This document shows positions 7,882 to 18,693 of a stretch of DNA of 64,000 nucleotides, one piece after another. Position 1 is the stretch's first letter. Every line of letters begins with the position of its first letter. The translations under genes were made by a program, and so were the position numbers. Under the pieces are notes generated by a model that was given only the letters and a program-made list of their open reading frames with translations, had not been told where the DNA came from and ran no database searches. The DNA is from Veillonella infantium. GTDB taxonomy: Bacteria > Bacillota > Negativicutes > Veillonellales > Veillonellaceae. The stretch spans positions 1-64,000 of the forward strand of contig NZ_PPDD01000007.1 in the NCBI RefSeq assembly GCF_002959895.1, written 5' to 3'.

Positions 7882-9528
7882 TTATAATGTGGAATGAGCT
7901 TCGTATTCACCGAATACTTCGCGCAATACATTACAAATTTCACCCAAAGTAGCATATGTTTTAACTGCATCAAGAATTAATGGCATCAAGTTAACGTTTT
8001 CATCAGCTGCACCAGCTTTAAGAGCTGCTAATGCTTTATCAACTGCTGCTTGATCGCGGTTAGCGCGAACTGCTTGAGTTTTCTTGGATTGGTTAACACC
8101 AACGGAAGCATCTACGCGAAGTAAGTCTTTTGGAGCTTCTTCTTCAACTTGGAATTTGTTTACGCCAACGATTGTGCGCAAGCCAGATTCAACTTCCATT
8201 TGCCATTTGTAAGCGGATTCTTGAATTTCTTTTTGGATGTAGCCTTTTTCGATTGCTACTACAGCGCCGCCCATTTCATCAATTTTCTTGATGTATGCCA
8301 TAGCTTCGTCATAGATAGCGTTAGTCATAGCTTCTACATAGTAGGAACCGCCCAATGGGTCAACTACGTCAGCCAAACCAGATTCGTAAGCCACGATTTG
8401 TTGTGTACGAAGAGCTACTTGTACAGATGCTTCTGTAGGAAGAGCCAACGCTTCGTCACGGGAGTTTGTATGTAAGGATTGAGTACCGCCCATTACAGCA
8501 GCTGCAGTTTGAAGAGCAACACGAACGATGTTGTTATCAACTTGTTGTGCAGTCAACATGGAACCAGCTGTTTGAGTATGTACACGAAGCATCATGGATT
8601 TTGGTTTTTTAGCACCAAAACGTTCTTTCATGATTGTTGCCCATAAACGGCGGGATGCACGGAATTTAGCAACTTCTTCAAGTACGTTGTTATGAGCATT
8701 CCAGAAGAAGGAAAGACGACCAGCGAATGTATCAACATCAAGACCAGCTTTCAAAGCTGCTTCTACGTATGCGATACCATCAGCAATTGTGAATGCGATT
8801 TCTTGAGCTGCTGTGGAACCTGCTTCACGGATGTGGTAACCGGAGATGGAAATTGTGTTCCATTTTGGAACGTTTTGAGAACAATATTCGAAGATATTAG
8901 TGATCAAACGCATGGATGGTTTTGGTGGGAAAATGTAAGTACCACGAGCTGCGTATTCTTTCAAAATATCATTTTGAATTGTACCTTTCAATTCTGTGGA
9001 AGGTACGCCTTGTTTTTCAGCTACTGCGATGTACATTGCCAACAAAACGGATGCTGGAGCGTTGATTGTCATGGATGTGGATACTTTACCAAGATCGATG
9101 CCGTCGAACAAGATTTCCATATCTGCCAAGGAGTCAATCGCTACACCTACTTTACCAACTTCGCCTTCTGCAACTGCATCGTCGGAGTCATAACCAATTT
9201 GTGTAGGTAAGTCGAATGCACAGGAAAGACCAGTTGCACCAGACTCGATTAGGTAGCGGTAACGTTTGTTAGATTCTTCTGCTGTAGCGAAGCCTGCATA
9301 CATACGCATTGTCCAGAAACGACCACGGTACATAGTAGGTTGTACGCCACGAGTATAAGGGAATTCGCCAGGCATACCCAAATCACGTTCATAGTCAAAA
9401 CCTTCGATATCAACTGGTGTATATACACGGTTGTATTTTAAATTTTGACGTTCTGGAGTTTTTGCACTTTTTTCGTCACAAAGTTTGTTGTACTCAGCAA
9501 TTTGGGCTTTTAAGTTTTCGTAAGCCAT
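7882..9528 (-). CDS. Methylmalonyl-CoA mutase large (catalytic) subunit
   Basis: A 548-residue TIM-barrel subunit that converts succinyl-CoA to (R)-methylmalonyl-CoA by radical rearrangement. Family motifs include [53 protein letters not shown] and [15 protein letters not shown]. The Tyr in TMYRG and the Arg in PSMR match methylmalonyl-CoA mutase rather than isobutyryl-CoA mutase, where Phe and Gln are expected at the equivalent sites. The B12-binding domain is a separate gene directly downstream. It lies 28 bases after the CoA transferase, with AGGAGG before the ATG. Its place next to a succinate CoA transferase supports the succinyl-CoA direction. Confidence 0.95.
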   Translation of the reverse strand: MAYENLKAQIAEYNKLCDEKSAKTPERQNLKYNRVYTPVDIEGFDYERDLGMPGEFPYTRGVQPTMYRGRFWTMRMYAGFATAEESNKRYRYLIESGATGLSCAFDLPTQIGYDSDDAVAEGEVGKVGVAIDSLADMEILFDGIDLGKVSTSMTINAPASVLLAMYIAVAEKQGVPSTELKGTIQNDILKEYAARGTYIFPPKPSMRLITNIFEYCSQNVPKWNTISISGYHIREAGSTAAQEIAFTIADGIAYVEAALKAGLDVDTFAGRLSFFWNAHNNVLEEVAKFRASRRLWATIMKERFGAKKPKSMMLRVHTQTAGSMLTAQQVDNNIVRVALQTAAAVMGGTQSLHTNSRDEALALPTEASVQVALRTQQIVAYESGLADVVDPLGGSYYVEAMTNAIYDEAMAYIKKIDEMGGAVVAIEKGYIQKEIQESAYKWQMEVESGLRTIVGVNKFQVEEEAPKDLLRVDASVGVNQSKKTQAVRANRDQAAVDKALAALKAGAADENVNLMPLILDAVKTYATLGEICNVLREVFGEYEAHSTL

Positions 9529-9556
9529 GTTTTCATCATCCTCCTAAAAAAACAGG

Positions 9557-11062
9557 TTATTTTTTCATGCTTCCAGTTTCTGTGAAGCGTTTATGCCAAG
9601 AAAGAGCTTCATCAAGCAACATAGGTGTATGGGCATTCTTTGTTGCAGCTAATGCTTTTTCTAGGTATTCAGTTAACATAGGTTTGTAGTCTGGGTGAGC
9701 ACATTTTTCAATGATCAAACGAGCTCTTTCCACTGGGCTCAAACCACGGCAGTCAGCAACACCTTGTTCTGTACAGAAAATCATAGTGTCATGTTCTGGG
9801 TGATCCACATGAGATACATATGGAACGATAGAACTGATGTCGCCATTTTTAGCAACGGAGTTAGTGCAGAAAATAGTGAGATAAGCACTACGTGCAAAGT
9901 CACCAGAACCACCAACACCATTCATCATTTTGCTACCCATAATATGAGTAGAGTTTACATTGCCAAAAATATCAAATTCGATAGCGGTATTCATGGCAAT
10001 GACACCAATACGGCGAGCAATACCAGGGTTGTTGGAAATTTCTTGTGGGCGAAGAATGATTTTTTTACGATATTCATCAATATTCGCATAGAAACGTTTC
10101 AACCCATCTGGAGAAGGACTTAATGCAGTACCGGAACATACAGTTACTTTACCAGCATCGATCAAGTCGAACATACCATCTTGGATTACTTCTGTATAGA
10201 TGGACAAATCTGTGAATGGGCCTTTAGCAAGACCACTGATTACCGCATTTGCTACGGAACCTACACCAGATTGTAATGGAAGCAAGTTTTTAGGTAAACG
10301 ACCTTCTGCAATTTCTTGTTCGAAGAATTTGATAAGGTGTTGACTCATTGCTTTTGCATCATCATCGATAGGTGCCAAAGGTCTTGTTGTATCAGGAACA
10401 TCACAAGGTACTACTGCAACAATTTTACTTGGGTCACAAGGAATTGCTTCAGTACCAATACGATCACCAGGTGTTTCCAATGGAATTGGTTTACGATGTG
10501 GTGGATCGAGTGGTTCATAGATATCATGCATACCTACCAAGGAAAGTGGTTGGGATACGTTTACTTCTACGATAACCTTTTTAGCTTGACTAACAAATGT
10601 TGGAGAGTTACCAACAGATGTTGTAGGTACTAAAGAGCCATCTTCGTTGATTTGACAAACTTCTACGATAGCTACGTCTAAATCGCCAAAGAAGCCATAG
10701 CGAACATTTTGTGCCATTGTGCTTAAATGCATATCAATGTATTTAACAGCACCGCTATTTAAGGCTTTACGTGTATCCCCATTTGTTTGATATGGGAAAC
10801 GACGATTGATACCGTTAGCACGAGTTAACGCGCCATCAGCTTCATCACCTACGGAAGCACCTGTCCACAAATCAATTTTGAATGGTTCTTTTTCCATTCT
10901 TTCTGCCAATGCCAATGGCACTGCTTTTGCATAACCAGATGGAGTAAAGCCGGAAATACCAACTTTATCGTTAGGGTTAATCAAAAGAGCTGCATCATAA
11001 GCAGTGACAATTTTACCTTGGAGGGCCGCACATTTAACGCGGTCTTTGATGTCTATCACCAT
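9557..11062 (-). CDS. scpC: Succinate CoA transferase (acetyl-CoA hydrolase/transferase family)
   Basis: A 501-residue family I CoA transferase, probably propionyl-CoA:succinate CoA transferase, which closes the cycle by making succinyl-CoA at the expense of propionyl-CoA. The catalytic glutamate is expected in FCTEQGVADCRG in the C-terminal third. GVGSVANAVISGL and the glycine-rich GGSGDFARSAY are also typical. I start at MVIDIKD (11062), six bases from GGAG; upstream in-frame starts have no site. It is the first gene of the block, with a strong promoter at 11134-11162. An acetyl-CoA:succinate activity cannot be excluded from sequence. Confidence 0.9.
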   Translation of the reverse strand: MVIDIKDRVKCAALQGKIVTAYDAALLINPNDKVGISGFTPSGYAKAVPLALAERMEKEPFKIDLWTGASVGDEADGALTRANGINRRFPYQTNGDTRKALNSGAVKYIDMHLSTMAQNVRYGFFGDLDVAIVEVCQINEDGSLVPTTSVGNSPTFVSQAKKVIVEVNVSQPLSLVGMHDIYEPLDPPHRKPIPLETPGDRIGTEAIPCDPSKIVAVVPCDVPDTTRPLAPIDDDAKAMSQHLIKFFEQEIAEGRLPKNLLPLQSGVGSVANAVISGLAKGPFTDLSIYTEVIQDGMFDLIDAGKVTVCSGTALSPSPDGLKRFYANIDEYRKKIILRPQEISNNPGIARRIGVIAMNTAIEFDIFGNVNSTHIMGSKMMNGVGGSGDFARSAYLTIFCTNSVAKNGDISSIVPYVSHVDHPEHDTMIFCTEQGVADCRGLSPVERARLIIEKCAHPDYKPMLTEYLEKALAATKNAHTPMLLDEALSWHKRFTETGSMKK

Positions 11063-11133
11063 TACCATCTCCTTTAAGAGTAACATTGTATAAACGACAG
11101 TTTGATCTCTTGGTCGTTCCTTAAACCGACTTC

Positions 11134-11162
11134 ATCGTAGTCCACATCCAACGTATTGTCAA
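11134..11162 (-). promoter_or_regulatory. Strong sigma-70-type promoter for the succinate-propionate operon
   Basis: On the minus strand a perfect TTGACA (11157-11162) is followed after 17 bases by TACGAT (11134-11139). The predicted start is near 11127, giving a leader of about 65 bases before scpC. This is the best -35 box seen in the window. Confidence 0.75.
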
Positions 11163-11418
11163 CTTATATGACTAAAATGTATTTTTCATCACACTTTATG
11201 GGTGCATTATGATTAAAATGCATAGATTTTCATATATTCACATAAGTTTTATTCACATCGCTATAACTCACAGGAATTATCGATTTATGGCATATATTGA
11301 TGTTTTTCAATTAAATCGAACTCTCTCTATACAATATATAGACCCTTTTCAATATAAAACAACATCTCATATACAAGAACTAGACCATACACCTCCCTAT
11401 AAAGATACAATGATATAC
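11163..11418. other. AT-rich intergenic region upstream of the scpC promoter
   Basis: This is part of the 520-base gap between scpC and the O-antigen-ligase-type gene. It holds AT-rich sequence upstream of the promoter and no credible gene. A plus-strand frame of 79 codons here has no ribosome site and runs into the terminator. I see no repeat or operator that I can support. Confidence 0.5.
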
Positions 11419-11481
11419 AAAAAACCGGCTTTCAAATGCCAACGATAATGTTCAATTATGTCTAACATTAGAAAACCGGTT
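11419..11481 (-). terminator. Intrinsic terminator after the O-antigen-ligase-type gene
   Basis: A long stem with outer arms around 11423-11433 (AACCGGCTTTC) and 11471-11481 (one mismatch) contains an inner AATGTT/AACATT hairpin, and is followed on the minus strand by six T. It ends the long clpP-folC-ligase transcription unit. Confidence 0.75.
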
Positions 11482-11582
11482 ATACTACTTAATACGTACC
11501 TACCCAAGGTATGTATTAATTATACCATATTATGAAATTATATATCTACCATAAAACATGCTAATTATACAAGATATGACAA

Positions 11583-12821
11583 TTATGCAGATTTATCAGC
11601 AGACAGTTGAACTTTTACAAAGGCCCCTACCCAACCAAACAATTGCCAAAATACGATGGTTACTTGATGACTATATAGCTCAAAATCGGATAAGCCACTA
11701 AATAAAACACCTATAGCTAACGCACCTACACCAACTTGTGCAGCTTGGCGGAATATATCCCCTTCAAGTCTTATAGATGTAATAACATGACCAATAATAA
11801 CTGCTAGGAATGATATCAATCCTGGGATGCCTGATTCAGCTAATATATTGAGATACAAATTATGGGCATGATACATCAAGACGTGAGGTCCTTGAATATA
11901 ATAGTTATAATCTGGATATACTAAGTAAAATGTATTCCACCCAATACCAAAGATAGGATTTTCACGTACGATATACATGGTACTATCCCATAAAGCCCAT
12001 CGAAGATCAGCTGATGTATCATGGCCTTGGAATATAGACCACAACCTTGAAGCTATTTCACCATCATAAAAATATAAAATTATTGGCACTGCTAATAAAG
12101 ATAAGAATAATCTTCGTTCCACAAAGATTGCCCAATACAAAATCATCGCTCCAAAGCTAATCCAAATTCCCCTAGAATAGGTTAGTAGCATCGTTAAGAA
12201 TAATATAATACCTATAACGAGCATCGTAACGACTTCGCGGGTACGATTTTCTTTCATATATACCAAGATATAGCTGATACATACGCTGAGCACCATCAAT
12301 AGATAGGCTCCCAACAAATTAGGATTTTGTAAGGTGGAAGACATGCGTCGCATCAATTTTGGGAACTGTGCTGCATCTACCCACTCTTTTATATGGATAT
12401 TAGGAACAAATACATATTGATAAGCACCTATGATACACACTAGAACTGCAGTACCTAGCAAGGCACGAAGAAAATAATTCCACTGCTTAGGGGTTTGAAT
12501 GTATGTGCGAACGAGATAATACATTCCACCGCTAGCCACGATTTGATAAAACCAACTTTGGATAGACCAATCCCAATTCTCTGACACCAGTGAAGATATT
12601 CCTGTCCATACCACAAAGATCATAACGGACCAGGATAAATAACCCGTTGGTAAGCTCAATGACTTACTAGATATCAAATCATATAAAGCAAGCCCTATCG
12701 CTAGCCACAGAAGTACATCCCCCACCATAGGTTGTAATGGCATAGCAACTACAACACCATAAATTAATCGTTCAATATAGAACGTAATTCTCTTCTGATT
12801 AGGAATAAGTGAGAGTTCCAT
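11583..12821 (-). CDS. O-antigen ligase-like (Wzy_C/WaaL) membrane protein
   Basis: A 412-residue protein with about 10-12 transmembrane segments. A large periplasmic loop in the C-terminal half contains the region NPIFGIGWNTFYLVYPDY and H-A-H-N-LYLNILAESG, the pattern of the Wzy_C domain where conserved Arg and His residues act in glycan transfer. It could ligate O-antigen to lipid A-core or polymerise a surface glycan, and the sequence alone does not decide. It fits a diderm Negativicute. It follows folC by nine bases and starts at an ATG with GGTGAG upstream. No other glycan genes are nearby. Confidence 0.8.
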   Translation of the reverse strand: MELSLIPNQKRITFYIERLIYGVVVAMPLQPMVGDVLLWLAIGLALYDLISSKSLSLPTGYLSWSVMIFVVWTGISSLVSENWDWSIQSWFYQIVASGGMYYLVRTYIQTPKQWNYFLRALLGTAVLVCIIGAYQYVFVPNIHIKEWVDAAQFPKLMRRMSSTLQNPNLLGAYLLMVLSVCISYILVYMKENRTREVVTMLVIGIILFLTMLLTYSRGIWISFGAMILYWAIFVERRLFLSLLAVPIILYFYDGEIASRLWSIFQGHDTSADLRWALWDSTMYIVRENPIFGIGWNTFYLVYPDYNYYIQGPHVLMYHAHNLYLNILAESGIPGLISFLAVIIGHVITSIRLEGDIFRQAAQVGVGALAIGVLFSGLSDFELYSHQVTIVFWQLFGWVGAFVKVQLSADKSA

Positions 12822-12830
12822 AGGCTCACC

Positions 12831-14138
12831 TTAATGACTCATCTCATGGTAAAACCACTGACGAGCATCTCCTAAAATATATAAGGAACCACAAACGGCG
12901 ATAATATCACTAGACTTTGTATGTTTGTAGGCTAAGGCTAACGCCTCTTCAATAGAATCAGCTGTTTGTGCTATAGCTTTTGGAACGATGTGACGTATTT
13001 TCTCAACCAAAACCTCTGGCACTTCAGTTCTATCTGTTGGAGCTGGTACAACTAGAACCGTATCGCCTGCCTTAACAACTTCGCGGATAATAGCATCTTG
13101 ATTTTTATCTTTAAGAATTGCCATCACAATCGTTTTTGGAGTGTCCTTAAATAATTCAGCATAGGTCATACTGAAAGATTCAGCACCTGCCGCATTATGA
13201 GCACCATCAAAGATAAAGGTGCGATCCAAGTCTCGTTTAACTTCAAATCGACCTGCCCACGTAGTGCGAGCAAATCCTTCACGCATCGTTTCTTCACTGA
13301 TGTTAGTATCTTCTTTCATCAGTAACCGTACAGCCATTAATGCACACGCAAGATTGACAGATTGGTGAATGCCTGCCATTGTCGTAAACAACATTGCAGG
13401 AGCGGCATCATTAGTACTAACCGTAATCATTTGGCCACCAGTTACAGCACTACGGCTATCTATACCAAAGTCTTTATTGAAAGCATATACTTTAGCATGC
13501 TTCTCTTTAGCTACCTCTTCAATAATACGAAGCGGTGCATCCTGTGCAGCCGTTACAACAGGAACTTTAGATTTAATAATCCCTGCCTTATGACGCGCAA
13601 TTTCCTCAACAGTATCACCACAATACGCTTGATGGTCTATTGTTACATTGGTAATAACCGATACCTTTGGTGTCACGATATTAGTAGAATCTAGTAATCC
13701 ACCTAAACCAACTTCCACCACCGCATAGTCCACATCTTGTTCTTTGAAGAACAAAAAGGCAGCAGCCGTCAAAATTTCAAATTGCGTTGGCGCTTCTATG
13801 CCGTTAGTAATGATAGTATCAACTGCCACTTTTACACGACTAATTAGATTACCGAAGGCTTCCTCTGTTATATTTCCATCATTGATTTGAATTCGCTCCG
13901 TATAGGATTGAAGGTGAGGCGATGTAAATCGCCCCACCCGTAGTCCACTTGTAAACAGTGCGTAGGAAATATATGAGGTAACCGAGCCCTTACCATTCGT
14001 GCCTGTAACATGAACAATCTTATAGTCTTCTTGTGGATTCCCAAGGGCTTCCATAAGCGCTGTAATTCGTTCAAGGCCAGGCTTAATACCGAATGAAGAT
14101 GCCTGTTCTAAATAGGCTAAGGCCTCTTGATATGTCAT
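12831..14138 (-). CDS. folC: Folylpolyglutamate/dihydrofolate synthase
   Basis: A 435-residue Mur-ligase-family enzyme that adds glutamate to folates and may also make dihydrofolate from dihydropteroate. The ATP-binding loop VTGTNGKGSV is at about residues 44-53, the folate loop follows (FTSPHLQSYTERI), and VEVGLGGLLDSTN and FDGAHNAAG mark the central and C-terminal domains. The length is normal. It sits 12 bases after valS, the common valS-folC pair of Firmicutes, with AGGAGG before the ATG. Confidence 0.95.
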   Translation of the reverse strand: MTYQEALAYLEQASSFGIKPGLERITALMEALGNPQEDYKIVHVTGTNGKGSVTSYISYALFTSGLRVGRFTSPHLQSYTERIQINDGNITEEAFGNLISRVKVAVDTIITNGIEAPTQFEILTAAAFLFFKEQDVDYAVVEVGLGGLLDSTNIVTPKVSVITNVTIDHQAYCGDTVEEIARHKAGIIKSKVPVVTAAQDAPLRIIEEVAKEKHAKVYAFNKDFGIDSRSAVTGGQMITVSTNDAAPAMLFTTMAGIHQSVNLACALMAVRLLMKEDTNISEETMREGFARTTWAGRFEVKRDLDRTFIFDGAHNAAGAESFSMTYAELFKDTPKTIVMAILKDKNQDAIIREVVKAGDTVLVVPAPTDRTEVPEVLVEKIRHIVPKAIAQTADSIEEALALAYKHTKSSDIIAVCGSLYILGDARQWFYHEMSH

Positions 14139-14150
14139 ATAAACCTCCTA

Positions 14151-16808
14151 TTATAAGGTTTCAAGGAACGCTTCACGTTCCAATAACGCTTGTTGTTTTT
14201 GTTTATATTCTTCTAACTTTTCTTTTTCTTTTGCTACTACAGCTTCTGGAGCTTTTGCGAGGAAGCCTTGGTTAGACAATTTGCCTTCCAAACGGGAAAT
14301 TTCTTTTTCCATTTGGATTTTTTCCTTTGCAATACGCTCTCTTTCTTTTTCACCGTCGATCAAGTCTTTAAGTAAGAGATATACTTCCATACCATTTACA
14401 ACTGTTACAGTCGCATTTTCTGGTTTTGGATCATCGGCACCAAGAATTGTTACCTTCTCAGCCCAAGCTAATGTAACGAAGTAATCGCTATGATCTGCTA
14501 CAGTTTGAGCTAATGCTTCATCTGTTGGTGCTACGATAACCTCAGCTTTTTTACCTAAAGGCACATTCATTTCAGCACGCATGTTACGAATACCTTTGAT
14601 GGCATCCATCATAACTTCCATTTGACGAGCTGCACTTTCAAGATTATCAAACTTTAATGCTTCAGGCCATTTTGCAACAACGATGCTATCCCCTTCATGA
14701 GGTAAATGTTGCCAAATATGTTCTGTTACGAACGGCATAAATGGATGTAACAATTCAAGCATGTGACGCAAGATTGTTACAAGTAAATATTGAACTGTAC
14801 GACGATCACGTTCATTACCATCGTTGTATAAACGAGGTTTAGCTAACTCAATATACCAGTCACAGTATGTGTTCCAAATGAAATCATATACAGAACTTGC
14901 AGCTTCACCCAACTCGAATTTATCGAGATTAGACGTTACACTTTGTACTGTTTCGTTATATTTTTGAACAATCCATTGGTCTGCTAATGTCAAATCATCT
15001 GCAGTTGGAACGAAGCTTTCATCATAATTTGTAAGATTCATCAATACAAATTTGGATGCATTCCAAATCTTATTGGCAAAGTTACGATTAGCCTCAACAC
15101 GTTCCATATAGAAGCGCATATCATTACCTGGTGTGTTACCAGTAACAAGAGTAAAGCGCAATGCATCGGCACCATATTGGTCGATAACTTCAAGAGGATT
15201 AATACCATTGCCCAAGGATTTACTCATTTTACGACCTTGGCTATCACGAACAAGACCATGAATAAATACATGTTTAAATGGAATTTCATGTTCGAACTCA
15301 AGAGCCATAAAGATCATACGAGCAACCCAGAAGAAGATGATATCGTAGCCAGTTACAAGAACACTTGTTGGATACCATTGTTTAAGCTCAGGAGTTTGCT
15401 CAGGCCACCCCATTGTAGCAAATGGCCACAAGCCAGAACTGAACCATGTATCAAGAACGTCTGGATCTTGTGTAACATGACCGTGGCAATGAGGACATTC
15501 CGTAATATCGTCACGACTAACGATTGTTTCGCCGCATTCATCGCAGTACCATGCAGGAATACGATGGCCCCACCACAATTGACGGGAAATAGTCCAGTCG
15601 CGGATGTTTTCAAGCCAGTTTACATAAGTTTTTGTAAAACGTTCAGGAACAAACTCTACTTCGTGATCTTTAACAACCTTAAGAGCTGGCTCTGCTAATG
15701 GTTTCATATCTACGAACCATTGTTTAGATACCATTGGCTCAATAATTGTGTTACAACGAGAACAATGACCTACTGCATGGTCATGATCATCGATTTTTTC
15801 AAGTAAGCCTAGTTCTTTGAGTTCAGCTACAACTTGTTTACGAGCTTCTTCACGAGTCATGCCATTGAACTTGCCAGCACCTTCATTCATTGTGGCATCA
15901 TTGTTCATAACAACGATGGATTCCAAATTATGACGTTGGCCCATTTCAAAGTCATTAGGGTCATGAGCAGGCGTAATTTTTACACAGCCTGTACCGAAGC
16001 TAGCATCTACATAATCATCGGCAATTACAGGAATTTCGCGATTAACAAATGGTAAAATTAATGTTTTGCCGATGAGGTCTTTATAACGATCATCATCAGG
16101 ATTTACTGCTACTGCTACGTCACCGAACATTGTTTCTGGACGTGTGGTAGCAACAACTACGAAACGATTATCCTCACCTTTTACAGGATATTTAATATGC
16201 CATAAGTGGCCATGTTCGTCTTCATGTTCAACTTCAACATCAGATAAAGCAGTAGCACAACGAGGGCACCAGTTGATGATGCGTTCACCGCGATAGATTA
16301 AGCCTTTTTCATAAAGCTTTACGAACACTTCACGCACTGCATGATAGTACCCTTCATCTAATGTAAAGCGTTCGCGAGACCAGTCACAAGATGCGCCTAA
16401 GCTACGAATTTGTTTTACAATAGTATCGCCGTATTCTTTTTTCCATTCCCATACGCGTTCTACGAATTTCTCACGACCTAAATCATAGCGAGATTTGCCT
16501 TCTTCTTTAGCGAGCATTTCTTCTACTTTAATTTGTGTAGCAATACCAGCATGGTCAGTACCTGGCATCCACAATACATTGTAGCCTTGCATGCGTTTGA
16601 AACGAATAAGGATATCTTGCAATGTATTATCTAAAGCATGGCCCATGTGCAACATACCAGTTACATTAGGAGGCGGCAACACGATACTAAATGGTTCTTT
16701 ATTAGTGTCTACTTCTTCGTGAAAGTATCCTTGGTTTTCCCAATATGAATACCATTTCCCTTCTATTTCACCGGGGTTATAAGTGGTTAAATTTTCGTAG
16801 GTTTTCAT
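14151..16808 (-). CDS. valS: Valyl-tRNA synthetase
   Basis: A full-length 885-residue class I synthetase that charges tRNA-Val. The HIGH-type motif is HMGH at residues 54-57 and the KMSKS loop is near residue 533. A zinc-ribbon-like CDECGE...CPHCHG region interrupts the catalytic domain, followed by the anticodon-binding domain and a C-terminal coiled coil at about 810-880 rich in Lys and Glu, as expected for ValRS. It follows tatC by 21 bases inside an operon. No T-box leader is present, so it does not seem to be controlled by uncharged tRNA from its own leader. Confidence 0.97.
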   Translation of the reverse strand: MKTYENLTTYNPGEIEGKWYSYWENQGYFHEEVDTNKEPFSIVLPPPNVTGMLHMGHALDNTLQDILIRFKRMQGYNVLWMPGTDHAGIATQIKVEEMLAKEEGKSRYDLGREKFVERVWEWKKEYGDTIVKQIRSLGASCDWSRERFTLDEGYYHAVREVFVKLYEKGLIYRGERIINWCPRCATALSDVEVEHEDEHGHLWHIKYPVKGEDNRFVVVATTRPETMFGDVAVAVNPDDDRYKDLIGKTLILPFVNREIPVIADDYVDASFGTGCVKITPAHDPNDFEMGQRHNLESIVVMNNDATMNEGAGKFNGMTREEARKQVVAELKELGLLEKIDDHDHAVGHCSRCNTIIEPMVSKQWFVDMKPLAEPALKVVKDHEVEFVPERFTKTYVNWLENIRDWTISRQLWWGHRIPAWYCDECGETIVSRDDITECPHCHGHVTQDPDVLDTWFSSGLWPFATMGWPEQTPELKQWYPTSVLVTGYDIIFFWVARMIFMALEFEHEIPFKHVFIHGLVRDSQGRKMSKSLGNGINPLEVIDQYGADALRFTLVTGNTPGNDMRFYMERVEANRNFANKIWNASKFVLMNLTNYDESFVPTADDLTLADQWIVQKYNETVQSVTSNLDKFELGEAASSVYDFIWNTYCDWYIELAKPRLYNDGNERDRRTVQYLLVTILRHMLELLHPFMPFVTEHIWQHLPHEGDSIVVAKWPEALKFDNLESAARQMEVMMDAIKGIRNMRAEMNVPLGKKAEVIVAPTDEALAQTVADHSDYFVTLAWAEKVTILGADDPKPENATVTVVNGMEVYLLLKDLIDGEKERERIAKEKIQMEKEISRLEGKLSNQGFLAKAPEAVVAKEKEKLEEYKQKQQALLEREAFLETL

Positions 16809-16829
16809 CGTTCCTCCTAAATAAACTCC

Positions 16830-17720
16830 TTAGCGCTTCATAATCTTAGCCAATACAAATAGGCTCGTTTCATATAGCAATATCATAGGCAATGCAATCA
16901 TCGTTTGAGAGAACATATCCGGTGTTGGTGAAATGACAGCACCTATGATAAAGGATATAAGAATAAATATCTTACGTTTCGTTTTTAAAAAACGTGATGT
17001 AATTAAGTTGAAATATCCCAAGATGATTAAAATCAACGGCAACTCAAAGATAAATCCAAAGGGTAGAACAAAGGACAATACAAAGTCCATGTACTGACCA
17101 ATGGAAAATAACGGTTGTAATTCGTCTGTAGCAAAGCCCATAAAAAACTTAACGGCTGCCGGTAGTACAAGGAAATAAGAAAATACAATACCTATGCCAA
17201 ATAGACCTATTGCAACTGGTAAAATCCAGTTAGATAGCTGCTTTTCTCGCACCGTAAGGGCGGGCTTAACAAATAGCCAAATCTGATGCAATATAATAGG
17301 CGCCCCTATAATAAGACCACCTACAATAGACACCTTCATATATGTAAAGAAGGCTTCAGTTGGTTTCATATAATAGAGCTTACCAGCTGGTTTTAGGAGT
17401 ATTTCCAATAAAAAGTCTACATAATAATAAGAAATACAAGTTCCTATAACAACTGCAACAGCCATTATAATTAGACGCTTTCGCAATTCAGATAGATGTC
17501 CCACAAGGGATAGTTCCCTAGCTTCGTCCATCATTTTCTGTTCCATTTCAGTATAAATCGGTTCTTCTTCCGGTTCCTCAGGAACGCGTTGATTTGCCAC
17601 CTTATACCGTTCTTGCTCAGCCTTTAACTCTGCTTCGCGACGTTTTTGACGAACTACACTATCAAAAGAAGGTTTTTGTATGGGATATTCGAAGTCCGGT
17701 TTTGGTTCGAATGGTTCCAT
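16830..17720 (-). CDS. tatC: Twin-arginine translocase subunit TatC, with N-terminal extension
   Basis: A 296-residue six-helix membrane protein that recognises twin-arginine signal peptides. The family's N-terminal signature LVGHLSELRKRLI starts near residue 72, about 60 residues later than in typical TatC. The extra N-terminal tail is highly charged (many Glu, Lys and Arg) and probably cytoplasmic. The six helices and the periplasmic Pro/Glu-rich loop are otherwise intact. No tatA or tatB lies in the window. The start has AAGG upstream, and no later start with a site is obvious, so the extension seems real. It lies one base after the polyprenyl synthase. Confidence 0.93.
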   Translation of the reverse strand: MEPFEPKPDFEYPIQKPSFDSVVRQKRREAELKAEQERYKVANQRVPEEPEEEPIYTEMEQKMMDEARELSLVGHLSELRKRLIIMAVAVVIGTCISYYYVDFLLEILLKPAGKLYYMKPTEAFFTYMKVSIVGGLIIGAPIILHQIWLFVKPALTVREKQLSNWILPVAIGLFGIGIVFSYFLVLPAAVKFFMGFATDELQPLFSIGQYMDFVLSFVLPFGFIFELPLILIILGYFNLITSRFLKTKRKIFILISFIIGAVISPTPDMFSQTMIALPMILLYETSLFVLAKIMKR

Positions 17721-17721
17721 A

Positions 17722-18693
17722 TTATACCTTTCTATCAGCTAAATTTTCTACTGCCATCACAAGGAATTCCTTGCCTGGGAAATCACGTACAGCATCGAGC
17801 GCTGCCAAAGCATCCTTGCAATATTGATCAGCTACAGCTAATGTATTATCAATACCGCCTTGAGCGATAACATAGTCGATAATAGCCTGCTCATCGCCGC
17901 CATTATTCAAGGCTTTAATATCCTCAAGCAATTTATCTTTATTATCATCATTAACGATACTTAACAACGGATATGTCAATAAACCTTCGCGAAGATCATT
18001 CCCCACGGGTTTACCAGTCGTCGCTGTTGTTTCACGATAATCCATAATATCATCAGTAATTTGGAATGCCATGCCCAGAGCATGACCATATTTTTTCAAC
18101 TCAACGATTTCAGATTCGCTCCAGCCCCCTAATAGGCCACCAAGTTCCATACAGCCTTCCATAAAGTCAGCTGTTTTCTTTTGGGTCTTAGTCATATAGC
18201 GCTCAATCCCTTGATCGATGCGATACACATCTTCCATCTGCATAAACTCGCCTTCCACAAGGCAAGTAATGATATGAGAAAAAATCTGCAAATATTTCAT
18301 ATTAGGCATTTCAGATACAATTTGGAATGCTTTAGCAAACAAGTAATCACCACTAAGAATAGCTACCTTATTTCCTTTATGCATATGTATCGTTTCTTCG
18401 CCTCGACGAATCTCTGCTTGATCTAACACATCATCGTGAATCAAAGTCGCTAAATGAAGCATCTCTACGGCTTCAGCAATTCTAATACGCTGACGTTCTA
18501 CAGATGTACCTGCATTAGCAATCAATAAACATAATTGCGCGCGCAAGCGCTTGCCACCTGCAGCAGATAATGGTCGAATCAGTGCATTAAAGTCTTCTGC
18601 ACCTGTATTAAAAGATGATGCAAGAGACTCTTCCACACCCTCTAAATCTAGAGCAATGCGTTCCATAATCTCTAATTCATTGGTTTGACTCAT
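17722..18693 (-). CDS. Polyprenyl diphosphate synthase (trans-isoprenyl family)
   Basis: A 323-residue all-alpha prenyltransferase that elongates farnesyl or geranylgeranyl diphosphate with IPP, most likely for menaquinone or another quinone side chain. The first aspartate-rich motif is D87-D88-V-L-D91 and the second is DDIMD near residue 217. GGKRLRAQL marks the IPP site. The product chain length cannot be read safely from the sequence, so heptaprenyl or octaprenyl are both possible. It overlaps the end of ysxC by four bases, indicating translational coupling. Confidence 0.9.
   Translation of the reverse strand: MSQTNELEIMERIALDLEGVEESLASSFNTGAEDFNALIRPLSAAGGKRLRAQLCLLIANAGTSVERQRIRIAEAVEMLHLATLIHDDVLDQAEIRRGEETIHMHKGNKVAILSGDYLFAKAFQIVSEMPNMKYLQIFSHIITCLVEGEFMQMEDVYRIDQGIERYMTKTQKKTADFMEGCMELGGLLGGWSESEIVELKKYGHALGMAFQITDDIMDYRETTATTGKPVGNDLREGLLTYPLLSIVNDDNKDKLLEDIKALNNGGDEQAIIDYVIAQGGIDNTLAVADQYCKDALAALDAVRDFPGKEFLVMAVENLADRKV

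Noticed and set aside
8692-9210. Plus-strand frame of 172 codons opposite the mutase gene
   Set aside because: It is antisense to a conserved catalytic subunit, with Cys/Phe-rich composition and no ribosome site.
7458-9528. Frameshifted or broken methylmalonyl-CoA mutase
   Set aside because: Both halves have proper starts, stops and ribosome sites, and a two-chain mutase is a known arrangement.
11209-11448. Plus-strand frame of 79 codons
   Set aside because: It has no ribosome binding site, an odd His/Ile/Tyr-rich composition, and overlaps the intrinsic terminator of the neighbouring gene.
14151-16900. T-box leader for valS
   Set aside because: valS starts only 21 bases after tatC, so there is no room for a T-box, and no NTGGNACC-type core is present.
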